This document shows positions 46,073 to 57,803 of a DNA stretch of 64,000 bases, in pieces (within the stretch, counting starts at the first letter, position 1; every line of letters begins with the position of its first letter). A program made the translations under genes and the position numbers. The notes beneath the pieces are model-generated. The model made no database searches, was not told the origin of the DNA, and worked only from the letters and a program-made list of their open reading frames with translations. Location of the stretch: assembly GCA_030435675.1 (NCBI GenBank), contig CM059621.1, forward strand, positions 3,906,001 through 3,970,000. Direction: 5' to 3'. Origin of the DNA: Steinernema hermaphroditum (Eukaryota > Nematoda > Chromadorea > Rhabditida > Steinernematidae).

Positions 46073-47099
46073 CTAGTGAGCCGGTATATGTGACGTCTTC
46101 GTAAATATAGACTTCGTGTTTAACATTACACTCGGAGAGGATTTTTTGATTGCCAAGTAGTAGTATAAAAATGTGCATGTGAAGAAGTCGAGAGAAGATC
46201 CAAGGACCCCGAAAGGACCGAGGTAGTCGCCGAGATTGATGGCGATCTAAGAAAGCTTTTATTCGCGTTTCTATCAAGAAGTCTTTTACCGTATTAGCCA
46301 GAATGAGATCGACCAGAAAGGGGATTGTTTCAAAAACGAGTCGTAGGTAGAAAGAGTATCTGGCGAATTGGTTCAGCTGAATTATTTACCACATCACTGA
46401 CCGTAGAAGATAGCGAACTTACCCTCTCAATCTTCGGGGTTTTGCTTGTCTTTCTGAATTTAAAATACGTATATTGAAGGAAACCGCCGAGAACTACGGT
46501 ACAAATGGAAAGAGTCGTAACTACTGCAGTTCTGTATGTTCTTTTGGTCATCAGGGGTGTGCAGTTAAGTGAGTAGCAACCTTGGTGACTTGAATTATGA
46601 CACTGCATAATAGCGTTAACTGACCTGGCGGAACGGGTACGATATCGTCTCTTCTATACATTAAGTTAGGCAATACCACAAAAAGACACGACAATAATCC
46701 AAGGCTCACTGCGAACGAGATAATTACCTTATTAGCTATAGCAAGTGGCTTTAGTGGAAATGTCAAAATGAATATCCTTTGGGCGAACACCGCTAAGTTG
46801 GCCACTATGTAGAATATCTGCGTCGAAATATAAAAAAGGCCGACAATCATGATTATTATGCCGTTATCTGGGATATTTTCGATCAGCTTGAACGAATAGA
46901 GGATCCACTGAAGAGCAAATTCTATCGCACCCGTGATCATGAGCATCACAGAGATTAACAACACAGCCATAGGTGATGAGTCTTTCCATTGTGTTTGGAA
47001 CGATTTTTTACGGAAGATCCCAATGAGGTAGACAATGGTGATGGTCGCGAGAAGCAGAGTAACGAAGAATTCACCCAGAGCAACACTGATATTCATCAT
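46073..47099 (-). CDS. srbc-like 7TM chemoreceptor
   Basis: A complete paralogue of the partial receptor at the left edge. Four exons (46625-47099, 46423-46580, 46290-46376, 46073-46246) sum to 894 nt, or 297 residues, with consistent phases. It starts MMNISVALGEF and has TM1-TM4 with NLAVFAQRIFILTFPLKP at the end of TM3. The CYSLNC loop is followed by TM5, LNQFARYSFYLRLVFETIPF for TM6, and LGDYLGPFGVLGSSLDFFTC for TM7 with a short tail. The TM7 pattern (YxGPxGxLGxxxD) led me to call srbc, from memory of the family. Confidence 0.8.
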
Positions 47100-48181
47100 T
47101 GTGGCAGTACTACGAGATTGCTGCTCTTATGTAGCCGCGGAGAGGAGTGTATTATGGACTCGGAACTCCAAATCTTCCGAAACAATAACACAATAACATT
47201 AACACCTATGCAATGTTTACTCAACTTAGCAATGACCACGACAAAAACAGGCCTGTGTTAGTGAGCAGAAGAATTTAATTGAAGGTAGAAGACATAAAGA
47301 CAGAGATGTTTTTCGACTCTCAACACTTCGTGCAATTTCATCACTTTTTCGATCTGGGTCTCAATCCCGATTTTGATTCCGAGGCTGGAAAATTTTCAGC
47401 GAAACTCTCAGCGAGTTTGAGTTCCACTGGGAAACGTATAGAACTTCGTCGACTGTTTGAGTAATTTAGCGTTCTTCGCTGTCGTTGTGCTTCGATACTC
47501 GCGTGGCTTGCCTCGTATCAACTCTTTGCCTCCTCGTCGCTAAGGCATAAAGCCGCTTCAGGCGTCTCATGTGGGCTTTCAGGGGTCCATTTTTGTGCTT
47601 CGGGTTTGTGTCCCTTTTACTTCCCTTAAGGTCTCGCCCCATTTGCGCTTTCAGGTGTCCCTTCGATTCTTATTTGGTTCTCTGATTTCAACCTGAATGT
47701 CTTATTTTAGCCTCTAAAGACTTGTGAGGAAGAGTACGCTAAGAATTCGGTGGGAGACGCTTGAAAACCTACAAGTGGACGTCCAGTATTGAAAGGGGCG
47801 CCTGAATTTTCGAATTTACGAATTTTATTGCGATATCTAACATATTACACGTTGTTGCACCCCAAATCTATCCATCGCTGCCTGGTTTCTTGTATCGCTC
47901 GATGTCGCCATCTTCTGATGCCTACTTTCTTCGTTAAGTCATCGCTCCATCGGGTCCGAGGTCTTCCGAGAGGTCTCTTCGCAGGCGGGCGAATTGGGAC
48001 AGGGACGCCTGAAAAGAATTTATTCCATTAATTTAAGCCGCTCATTTACTCAATGTTCACGTTTCGTTCCCTTCCCCATCAGCCACAATACCGGTTTCTT
48101 TCGTTTAATTGCTGATCAATCAAGATACAATGTCCCGCAACCCTTCTATTCCATCTGTGCTTCCTAATTGACCTCGCCGTG
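47100..48181. other. Intergenic interval with a retrotransposon tail
   Basis: Contains an RTE-type fragment (47800-47965). Otherwise nothing I can support. It probably includes the promoters of the diverging receptor (-) and CHK gene (+). Confidence 0.5.
47800..47965 (-). mobile_element. RTE-type non-LTR retrotransposon 3' fragment
   Basis: The minus strand reads RTRWSDDLTKKV, then RWRHRAIQETRQRWIDLG. It has the same 3' tail (GATATCGCAATAAAATTC) as the copy at 41343-41560, at roughly 75-80 per cent identity by eye. Confidence 0.55.
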
Positions 48182-49716
48182 ATGGAAGGCGCGCGTGAAC
48201 AGTCGTGTCTCTATCACGTTTCCGCCGAGCTCAACACTTCGTCGAAAGTTGCTGACTCATCATTCACAACTGATTGGCTCCTTAGCAACTTGCACTTATT
48301 CGATCCTCAATTCTCCAAAATAAACGAGCTCGGTACAGTTACCAAGGTGCTTTAGATGTTGTCAAGTGCGCTTAATATTCCGAGTTTAGATAACGGCTGT
48401 AGACATAAGCGATGGAAAAGGATTCATTTCAAAAGTCTACAAAGTGGACCTGAACTTTGAGCACACAAACGATCCTTATGAAGTTATACTGAAAGTTCCA
48501 GGAGTGGACTCTTTCAATAACGCATACCAAGACGAAAAAGATCGGAAACAGGTTTGAAAGGAAAAGGTAGAGGCTCTAATAGAACGTCTTAGAATGTCAA
48601 CGTCATGACCGAACGATTTTTCTCCACCCTTCATAACAGGGAGTGTGATTTTTATTTAAATTTTGCTTCGCATCTGGACATTCCTCTTGCAAAGATTTAC
48701 AAAGTGCAAAAATGGGTACTGGGAAAACAGCCCGGAGCGTTGATGATGGAAAGCATGCTAGGCAAAGGAGACTCATATCCACTTCCGGATGGAGCCAACA
48801 TTCAACAAGTGATTGGCGAATTTCTTATTCTTAAAAACTGCGAAGAACTTTAGATCTTTGAAGTCGTCAAGCACATCTGCAGCTTTCAAAAGTACGGTCT
48901 TTCCCTCCCTACCGAACAATGGAGCGGTAAATACAGTTACAAAGTCTTCGATTATTTTGCCAGGAATAATATAAATGCACCCTTCTTCGAAAAATTGAAG
49001 ATGCTCAAACCTGGCGTGTTCGACGAAGGCATCAAGGTACTGGAGAAGTACAGATTGAACAAGAAATTCATGAATTACGTTATGATTGACATACATAAGG
49101 ATCTTGGTGCGTACATTTGTGCTACTCTAGCTCACTGGAAACAACTTTTTTAGGCCTGCCGGCTGTCCTGTGCCATGGAGATTTCTGGAATAACAACATT
49201 TTGTGGAAGAGGGATTCCAGCGCTTTCTTAAGCAATGAAATTGCTGCTATTATCGATTGGCAAGGATTCCATGAGGGATGTCTCACTACTGATTTGAGCA
49301 GATTTTTGTGTATCTGCACTGATGGCGATGTTCGGAGAGAGTACGAAGATCAGGTTTTACAGTACTACTATGATACTATGGCGCAGCACTTGAAAGAAAA
49401 CGGCAAACATGCTGTATTCTCGATCGATGCGGTATTGACACAATCGAAATTACCCTATATATAGGTCCTATTACTTTAGGTTAGAAAGGCCTACATGGCT
49501 AACTTCATACAACAGGCGACCGTCTGCATGATTGCTGGGCCGTTTTTGTATAACTGCGATAATCTTACTGGCGATGAAAAAGAGATAAAGCAGGCCGAGT
49601 TGGAGAAGCTGTTGCTTAGAGGACAGATGTCGATGGAAGATGCTTTGGTTTATCTGAAGGAACTAGCGGAAGAAATATTGGCACTGGGCGATGATGAAGA
49701 TAGTGTGACTAATTGA
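48182..49716 (+). CDS. CHK-kinase-like (DUF1679) protein
   Basis: The intact counterpart of the interrupted gene at 38051. It starts MEGAREQSCLYH and runs through FTTDWLLSNLHLFDP, DISDGKGFISKVYKVD, ILKVPGVDSF, HLDIPLAKIYKVQK, MESMLGKGDSYPL, VVKHICSFQKY, LCHGDFWNNNILWKR (catalytic), IIDWQGFHEG, CICTDGDVRREYE and IAGPFLYNCDNLTGDEK. It ends with ELEKLLLRGQMSMEDALVYL and DDEDSVTN. Introns fall at the same places as in the paralogue. CHK-like proteins belong to the protein-kinase-like fold and are thought to phosphorylate small molecules; the substrate is unknown. Confidence 0.9.
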
Positions 49717-50767
49717 CGCCAGAATTCTTCACAGAGTTGGAATAGCTTTTGCTTAGAGGGCAGATGGCGATGGAAGATGTTTTCGTTTATTTCAAGATTA
49801 TCTCACGGAGTTTTAACTTCTTTTCAAAGTTATCCTAATGAGTCAAATAAATTTGAAAAATTTATTGAAGTATAATATATTGTTTCCATTTACGAGTTTA
49901 TGAGTTTATTTCTCGCATCACAGGCTTAGACCTTGCGGGACGTCTGGTGGGCGCGGGTGGTCGGACGGTGTGGACGGCCTTCTCGGCGAAATATAATTTA
50001 ACTTCATGCTCTTTCTAGCTATGAAATCAGTTCCTTGAAAATATTCGCAAATCACCTTACACGGTTGAAAAAGCAGGTAAACCTATCATTACTGGACACA
50101 CTGTACTGAATCGTCAAACCGTAGTAAGGCTCATCCATCGCCCATACATCGATTTCTCTATGAATCGGTCTTGCACGCCAAGGGTGGAAAACTCCTTTCT
50201 TAAGCAGCATTTCACGCACTACCATTTCACGAAGAAGATGGTAGAAGAACAATATACTTCAACATAGATCTAACGTTTATTTGAAATGCTTATTATGTCA
50301 AAAATGCAGAAGACGGGAAGACGTACAGGACAGATAGTGTAATAGAGGATGGTTTGTATTAGCGGGGCAGAGTATTAATCCTTAATGTTGAAGACAAGGA
50401 GCACCGTCCACTTAGAGTCCGTTTCGAGAAAGTTGTAATCTGTCTCTAGAAGGAGACATTTTCCGACCATTAAAGTGAATAACACTGTTAAGAGTACATC
50501 GGGAGTGGTCGGATAAACCGTCTTTTATAGAACATGAGGATACTATGGAATCCAGATATCCGCTCGGCGTACAGCATCTGCCCGGATAAGACGAAACATC
50601 TAGATGTGCAAATTCTGACTCTAACGAAGAGGAGTCTACACTTACATGACCACTGCCAAAACCATAACTCTGGTTTTAACTAACTTTGAGCCGAAGCCTA
50701 TACTAAGCCCGGGTTTGCCGAAGGCTCCACGACTACAAGCCTGCAGGCAAGCCTTCGATTGGCTGAC

Positions 50768-50792
50768 GGGGGGGGGGGGGGGGGGGGGGGGG
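50768..50792 (+). repeat. Homopolymer of 25 G
   Basis: An uninterrupted run of G, preceded by GGCTGAC. Long poly-G tracts occur in nematode genomes and can form G-quadruplexes, but they are also error-prone in sequencing, so the length should be treated as approximate. Confidence 0.9.
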
Positions 50793-50809
50793 CTCAGGCT
50801 TAAACTTAA

Positions 50810-51469
50810 AGGGACCCGGTCATGGATAAAAAAGTTCTTTGAAACTTCTGAAAATTTGTTCCCCTTGTTTTCGGGGTCGCTGAGCACGACGGTGAAGTCG
50901 TTTTCCCAAAAAACCCAGTAGTTGTCAAGAAACAGTCAAAAATATACGTCGGGCACGCTTTGCTTTCAGAGCAAGACAGAGTTCGTTATTTGTTCCGGAA
51001 ACCTTTCACCAACATCGTGCTGAAATCAGTTTCTCGGAAAACGTGATAGTTTCCGAGATATAAGCCTTAGGACGTAGAATGAACTTTACTGTCTGGTTGG
51101 CGGTCCCGGCACGAATTCCATGAAGGACACGACCATAGTTCTCGCGTTTTCTGCGCACTTATCCAATCGAGGCGAGCCTGGGCTCATTTGACGCGCCAGA
51201 AGCTGCTGAGTAGAATGTTGCCCACTGCGGGCATGCAGGTCATGCATTTCATCCAGAAAAAGTGAAAATGTTGCGCAATTCGTGCCGCGCCAGACAGATC
51301 GTGTCGGGACGATGGTAAAACACATTCTTTGCCCTAAGGTCTGTTTTTTGGAAACTACTGGGTCTTTTGTGAAACCCCCTTCACCATCGTGTTCAGCGAC
51401 CTCGAAAACAGGGGTGCACAAATTTTCAGAATTTAAAAAAAAGTTTTTTTTATCCATGACCGGGTCCCT
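50810..51469. mobile_element. TTAA-inserting non-autonomous element (piggyBac-like ends)
   Basis: The 660-bp element starts AGGGACCCGGTCATGGATAA and ends with its inverse complement. TTAA lies immediately outside each end (50806-50809 and 51470-51473). Inverted similarity extends inwards to about 50930 and 51335. There is no transposase. A TTAA target with short inverted ends is typical of the piggyBac superfamily, though the ends do not show the usual CCC start, so family assignment is an inference. Confidence 0.75.
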
Positions 51470-51834
51470 TTAAACCACATTTCACACATCTCGGCTGTTG
51501 AATGAACATGATTCGTGGGCCTTCGCCCAACCATGCTGACGACCACACACATTGGTCGCGACACGACTGGTGGCGTCAAATTCCCGTCAACGATTCTCAA
51601 CGAGGTTGCACTGCCGTTTTCTTCACTTTCGGACCAAACGAGTGACTGTTTCGAGTAGCTGAAGGCTGGTTTTTGCGTGGCGAGCTGTCAGAAAGCAACT
51701 GGTTCGTTGCTTTGCTTGATTTTCTCCTGAATCCCGTCAATATTCGGCTCTTCAACCCGCATCACGCGCATGTTTCTTGCCTTGCCTGCTGAATAGTATA
51801 TTCCTGATCTGTTCTATTTTCAGGAGTTTCTCTG

Positions 51835-54800
51835 ATGGATGAAAATCTCGTCGAAGAGGCCGATAAGAAGTCAATTAAAGATGAGCCTCTGTCGTCAGAT
51901 GAAGAAGATGAATACGCCATTCAAGTGGATGAGGCCGATGGAGAAGAAGACCTCGAGAAAACCGAGCTTTTGCCGTATGAAAACAATCTAATGGTGGACA
52001 CTATGGATGATGATGTACTCTTCATCGCAGCAAGGTGAGGTTACAGCTTAGCTACATCGAAACGAAACTGTTCTTCAGAGGTCTTGGGCTGGAGCGCTTA
52101 TTCCAGCTGCATCTTCAACTGTATTCGTCGCAGAAACTGTTGGTATTAGTTCTCAACACCAATCAGAACGACGAGGTAAGTAATACAAAATTTTTCCCGT
52201 TTCCCGTTTGTATTCTTTGTTTTTTAGTATTTCTTTCTGAAGAAGCTGAAAGAATGCGGTGTGGACTCCCCGCCGAAGGTTCTGAACTCTGAACTTTCTG
52301 TCCAGCTACGGTAACGGAATGAGCTTATTGATCGTCGACGAAATCATCTTTTAGCGAATCACTCTATCACGCCGGAGGTGTTCAATTCGTGACTTCACGC
52401 ATCCTAATGACCGATCTACTCACTGGACGTATTCCAGTAGAAAATGTGTCCGGCGTCGTTGTATACAGAGCGCATACGTATGTCTTCTGTGCAGAATATG
52501 CGTGACAGACTGATGGCGAGTTTTTAGAGTGATGACGAGTTTCCAAGAATCATTCATCATCCGTTTGCTCAGGGAGAAGAAGCCGAACATTTTCGTAAAA
52601 GCTTTCACCGATAGTGCATCGGCTATAGCAGCCCGTGGAATCGGACAGCTGCAAAGATTGGTCGACAAACTTTACGTTCGACGTGTGCGACTGCTGCCGA
52701 GATTCGATGTCGAAGTGAAGTCGTGTTTTGAAAAGGACGCTCCACGACTGATTGAGATCATGGTGGATGTGCCAATGTCTTATCGGAAGGCCATAACACC
52801 GTTGGTTGACATTATACGCACTTGTGTCAAGGAGCTTAAGCAATGCTCACCACGAATTGCAGTAGGCACTGGGATATGTAGCCTGATTTATGTCATGAGT
52901 GTTTAGGCTTCTGTCGCTGAGGAAAGTGCTTCGCCGTGGTCCGGTATAACGCCGTCGGCCTTGGAGATTGAGCTGAAGAAGAACACCATCACATTAACGG
53001 AAAAGCAGCAGCGATTGTTGAAGGAACTAGATGAGTTGAGAGCGATACTTGGGCAGGTTTCATTCGGTTTTTGTCGATGGATCGACTAGTATTCCTTTTT
53101 AGATTCAAGACCTGGATCCGATCACTGCCTATCGATCTTTTAAGTCAATCCGTAGCGGTAAAGATGTTAGCAGCAGCGTATTGCTCTCGCCGTTGTTTAC
53201 ATATGTTACTTTTCAGGTTATAAATGCGAATAGTGGATGGGTATTTACGCGCACTGCCGGAAAAATTTACGCTGCCTTGGAGGACATCGTGAAAGCGAGA
53301 GATTCGAAGGGAGAACCGGCCATCTTGCGTATGATTTATTTCCCTTTGACAAAAATACAAATAATCTGCTTGCAGATCCCGCAAAATGGGCTGCACTTCG
53401 TTCTTCGCTTGAGGAAATTCGCGAAACCGCAGTTCGACGTTTTACTGAAGGCAACACGACACCAATCAACATACTCATCCTCGCTTCTTCGAACACAGTG
53501 TGCTCCCAGATGGCCGAGCTACTAAGATTTGGCATTCCAAGTCTTGTTTCGAATCTTCACAAGGAACTGGCAAACGAGGAAGGCAAGGACTGTGAAGTGC
53601 TAGATGCTAGCCCGATATGGGAGCCTCATCGTATTGCTCTGTTTGGAATGGACACAAAGCAGTATAAGGTATTGTGCAATGGTAATTGCAAATTATTGAT
53701 TGAAATGGAGCATATAGAAGGATCGCGAGGGTATGATGACTGAACTGATACAAGAACAGAAGAAGGTCGCAAGAGATGGGCGCAAACGCAGAGCGAAAGC
53801 ACAAGGAGTGAAGGGAAAGTCAGGTGGCGCTCAAACGTTGATTTCCGAGTTTGGCATTGTGCACTATAAGAAGATGCGTGGCTGGAATACCACTGAGGAA
53901 CGAGTGGCTGGTTCGGTAGGTTTATCCCTGCCAAAGCCAAACCTCACGATCATATGTTACAGAAAGATGGTGAAGTGACGGAAGTAGAGGCGAACACAGA
54001 AGCCGGTGGAAGCTCGCAGCCCTGTGATGAGCCTCCTTTCGAAGATCCGCAGATTGTCATTCTTCCACATGGAGAACGCTACAAGCTGATCAACCACTTG
54101 GAGTCTTTGAAGCCTGAATTCGTTGTTTTTTACAACACAGATTTAGTCTCACTAAGGATAGTTGAGGTTTGTCGTTTGTTACCGTTCGTGTCCAAATCGG
54201 AATCTTTGCTTTAAGATGTTCAAGGCCGTGGAACAGTGTCCCATGAACGTCTATTCGCTGATGTACCGAGAATCGACGGAAGAAGATAGATATCTGTGCG
54301 CAATTCAACGCGAACAGTTAGCCTTTGAGCAACTGTTAAGGGAACAAATGGTAATCGAGATCTATACTACTGTTACAGTTCCTTCTTGCAGGTTCTTCTT
54401 ATACCACGAGAGTACAACGTTGAGCGAGAGCAGCCGCCGGTCATACAAAAGTCGACTCGTGACGGACGAGCCACCCAGCCCGCGGAAACTCCTAAAATCA
54501 TCGTGGATATGCGAGAGTTCAACAGCGAACTACCTACTGTGCTCTATCAGAAAGGAATAGATGTCGTTCCTTCGACAATCGAAGTTGGCGATTACATTCT
54601 CTCCGACGAGATTGCTGTCGAGCGGAAGGCACTTGATGATCTTACACAATCGTTGCATTCCGGCCGAATCTTCAAGCAGATACAGGAGGTATGTTCCTTT
54701 TCTATTCTGTTTTCCTAACGCTTTGTTTTCAGATGACTTTGCACTACAAGCATACGGTGCTGCTCATCGAATCTCGCGAGAAATTTCGGATGAAAATGGT

Positions 54801-55464
54801 TAATGGAGGCCCATTTCAGGTTGGAAATGTACACTGATATCCTTTTGGACTGATGTGCTTAGGGTGAACTCTCGCGCCGCTGTCGTGACACTCGCTCACT
54901 GTTCTGCATTTTGCTACGTTCTACTCCGAGTATACAATGCGTGTGGAGCCTGGATCCTCAGAACACAGCTGAGCTCTTCGAAGAGCTGAAGGTAGCAACG
55001 TTCGTGAATGGTTTTCTTTTAATGATGCGTTCGTGTTCAGATGAACCAGGCTAATCCCAGTGTCGAAAAAGCGTTAGCGATTAAATGCAACGACGGAGCT
55101 AATGAACAAGGTCGGACAGGGTTGCTTTTCACCGTTTTTCGCGATTTCCTGCTACGGCGATTGATGAATCAACGTTTTGTTTTCAGGATCTTCAGCATCC
55201 ACCGACAAATCGTCGAAAGCATCAGAAAACAAACAGAAAACGGGCAAGCCGAAGAACATAAACAAAGTGCTTCAGCGACAGCTAACGAACATCCCTGGTT
55301 TGGCCGCTGGCGATGTGGAGCGCATCATGAAGTCGGAAACCATCGGAAACCTCTATGAATTGGCGAACGCGTCCGAGAGTACGCTCATGGAAGCAAATGG
55401 TCAAAATGCCGTCCAGGCACAGAAACTTGTCAACTTTTTTTCGGTTGATTTTCGGAATATGTAG
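51835..55464 (+). CDS. xpf-1: XPF/ERCC4 DNA repair endonuclease
   Basis: The XPF subunit of the XPF-ERCC1 structure-specific nuclease, used in nucleotide excision repair, crosslink repair and recombination. About 15 small exons are visible. Start MDENLVEEADKK; then LLPYENNLMVDTMDDDVLFIAARGLG, the inactive helicase-like start, VTSRILMTDLLTGRIP, VVVYRAHT, EKKPNIFVKAFTD and NSGWVFTRTAGK. A basic linker (KKVARDGRKRRAK) is followed by VVDMREF-type IIVDMREFNSELPTVLYQKG and the catalytic VGDYILSDEIAVERKALDDL (GDxnERKxxxD). Next come VLLIESREKF, LDPQNTAELFEELK and a C-terminal helix-hairpin-helix domain (LTNIPGLAAGDVERIM). A 46-nt intron after ILR|C at about 53330 must be removed to stay in frame. 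The gene appears intact. Exon 7 has two possible in-frame donors (53163 or 53172). Confidence 0.95.
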
Positions 55465-55949
55465 CTGCCCAAATGGATTGTTTCGCTTTTCTTTTGACCT
55501 CTTTTTCGAGGTTTGTGTGTTTGCGGGTACAAGTTTTAAGTAAATTATCTATTATCAATCTTGTATTCCGATCGTTAAGGTCTTCCAAATGTCGTTGAAC
55601 AAAAAACCAGGTTCATTTATAACATTTATGCGATCCATTTTACGGTGTTGATCTGAGGAGCATCATGAAGATCACATGAAGTCGGCTACCGTAATCCACA
55701 AGCCTAGTGATACCTTAACACACCTTATCGTCTGTGCTCCTCGATCCACAACGCAAAACGGGCCACATCTTCGGCGATAAACGCAGTTGAAAACGGCTAC
55801 ATGTGATCGCATGACTCCCAGGTCCTTATCTCCTAGTAACATTGTCTGCGCTAGTTTCCCGGATGTGATAAGCCGTCAAACTGGGTGATGCGTACTGATA
55901 CTTAAAGACACAGCGCTTAGATTTTCGTTTGTTCACTGTTTCAATCACC
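55465..55949. other. Intergenic interval with a saposin-gene relic
   Basis: At about 55678-55705 the sequence GTCGGCTACCGTAATCCACA closely matches the signal-peptide end of the saposin gene at 55950 (CTTCGGCTACCGTAGTCCACA), then diverges. This is a trace of an older tandem copy. Confidence 0.5.
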
Positions 55950-56326
55950 ATGAACAAGTTCACCGCCATCGCACTCCTCGCCCTCTTCTGTGTTGCTTCG
56001 GCTACCGTAGTCCACAAGTCTCCTAAGGAGGTCTTCATGACAGAGACGCTCGCGAAGATGGGTGGACTTCTGTGTGACATGTGTGAGGATATTGTCAAGG
56101 TGGGCAAGTGAAACGATACAAAGTGCGAAAACCGTTTTTAGGACGGAGACTCGGCGGGAGTTCAGTATTCGGACCACTGGCTTCAAGACAAAATCGAGGA
56201 CGTATGGGCTTCTTTGCGGACACGTGCGTGAAGATGCTGACGGATGTCGTCGGAGACCTGGACAGTCTCATCAAGCAGAAGCTGGCGCCCGAAGTCTGCT
56301 GCAAGAAGGTCGAATTGTGCGACTAA
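55950..56326 (+). pseudogene. Saposin-like secreted protein, frameshifted copy
   Basis: First of a tandem group of four. Exon 1 (55950-56099) encodes a signal peptide (MNKFTAIALLALFCVASA) and TVVHKSPKEVFMTETLAKMGG, then LLCDMCEDIVK. The intron ends TTTTTAG at 56142, and exon 2 begins DGDSAGVQYSDHWLQDKIEDV. Where the paralogues have (D/E)(E/L)VC(K/D)R(M/L)GFF, this copy goes directly from GACGT to ATGGGCTTC. About 10 bases are missing, which removes a conserved Cys and shifts the frame; the rest (MGFFADTCVKML ... CCKKVELCD) is intact in the other frame. A pseudogene, a null allele or an assembly error. Confidence 0.8.
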
Positions 56327-57414
56327 TCTGCTGAGTATTCTGTGTAAGGACGATTCATTGTGCGCAAATACCGATCAATAAATGTCACTCTCAATGAGGT
56401 AAAATGATTTTGGTCACTGAACACGGTTTTCAGGAAAACCCAACAGTTTCTAAGAAGTGTACCGAGCATTTTTGTTGTATGTATTGGGAACTACAATGCT
56501 CGTCGAAAGGCTGCCCTGTTCAGGAACAAGGGCAAAGAGGGAAAGGGACAAAAATCGAAAAAAAAATCGATGTTAAGCTCACTTTTAATCTATGGCATCT
56601 GAACTGTCCATATGGAAGTGTCTTTCCGCCTTGTGAACTTTGATTCCCTCGAACCAACATCGTTCAGAACACAGACAAGCTGTGACCTGACCGATCGCAT
56701 TCATTCTTTAGGGAATCACTTCAGAGAGCAAACGGGAAGGGCGAGCCAATACTTCTTATCGTTTACCTAAGCCGATCAGTAGATCGATACGGGTGTGGCA
56801 ACAGAATGCGTCTGGCACAAAGCGTGGATGACCAATTGTTGCTCCAAAAACATTTGCAGAGCTATGGAAGTACATATAACACGAAGACGAGGCAAGTATC
56901 GTGTTAGTGCTACAATGACATGAAGGCGGCTACTCCTTAGATCCACTTACTGTCCACAGATCCACAGCGAAGATGATGAAGAATGGACTTTAGTCTAAAT
57001 CAAAAGCCAAAAGAACAAACGAAAAGGAGGGTATACGGTAGTTTTAGACGATAGCCGATCAATTTTGCTAAACATTGCTAAGCTAATGACATGAAGAAGA
57101 TTCACATTTAAATAACATCCAGAGATAAATAGAAGCTAAAAATGAGGGTATGTTCTTGCTTCTAGAGCATCGGGAGCGTGACTTTTGTCACAGTTTCAAT
57201 ACTCATTTCCTTGACATGGAATTACTGATCGACGCTAAGCCACTTATCGCACAAAATGCAAATCTGGGTTGCGGACTTTGATAAGTTTTTTGTTAAGGGT
57301 CAACGACGTACCAATACTTAAGAAGCATACCATGGTTTATGCCATCAGAGTGAGCTCTCAACCCGAGTATTCAGATTACCGTATACTCACTCCAGTTTCT
57401 CATCTTCAGGTACC
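56327..57414. other. Intergenic interval in the saposin cluster
   Basis: AATAAA at 56380 ends the upstream gene. About 56925-56960 (ACATGAAGGCGGCTACTCCT) resembles the relic at 55670, perhaps another decayed copy. No other exon is supported. Confidence 0.45.
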
Positions 57415-57803
57415 ATGAACAAGCTCACCATCTTCGCCCTTGTGGCTATTCTCGCTGTCGCCGCGTCGACCACCATTCGCAAGTCCCCCAAGGAGGTTTT
57501 CATGGCCCAGACTCTCGCCAAGCTCGGTGGACTCCTCTGCGATACCTGCGAGGATCTTGTCAAGGTACATATTCAGAATCGGTCTTCGAGTTTATAGTGT
57601 ATTTTCAGGATGCTGAGGCCGCCGGTGCTGGATACTCCATCCAATGGCTTGAGAAGCATATCCAGAAGCTGTGCGGTCGTTTCGGATCCTTCGAGAATCT
57701 CTGCATGGACGTCATCAAGGACTTGATGATGGACCTTGACGCCGACATTCAGAAGCACGCCACGCCCGAACAGTGCTGCAAGAAGATCAAGCTTTGCGAC
57801 TAA
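57415..57803 (+). CDS. Saposin-like secreted protein
   Basis: Small secreted saposin-B-fold protein, likely lipid-binding or membrane-active. Such proteins in nematodes include gut and epidermal antimicrobial effectors, but the role here is inferred. Exon 1 (57415-57564) has a signal peptide (MNKLTIFALVAILAVAAS) and TTIRKSPKEVFMAQTLAKLG, then LLCDTCEDLVK. The intron ends TTTTCAG and exon 2 opens DAEAAGAGYSIQWLEKHIQ, followed by LCGRFGSFENLC and the terminal CCKKIKLCD. The Cys spacing matches its neighbours. A TTCAG 4-9 bases before the ATG suggests spliced-leader trans-splicing. Confidence 0.88.

Larger units (their letters stand above)
49717..51834. other. Intergenic interval upstream of xpf-1
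   Basis: Holds a G homopolymer (50768-50792) and a TTAA-flanked element (50810-51469). A minus-strand frame at 50052-50252 (WRARPIHREIDVW...) is unassigned. A TTTTCAG at 51817-51823 just before the xpf-1 ATG fits a spliced-leader acceptor. Confidence 0.5.

Noticed and set aside
50052..50252. Minus frame with Trp/Arg-rich sequence
   Set aside because: Resembles no family I know and lacks exon context.
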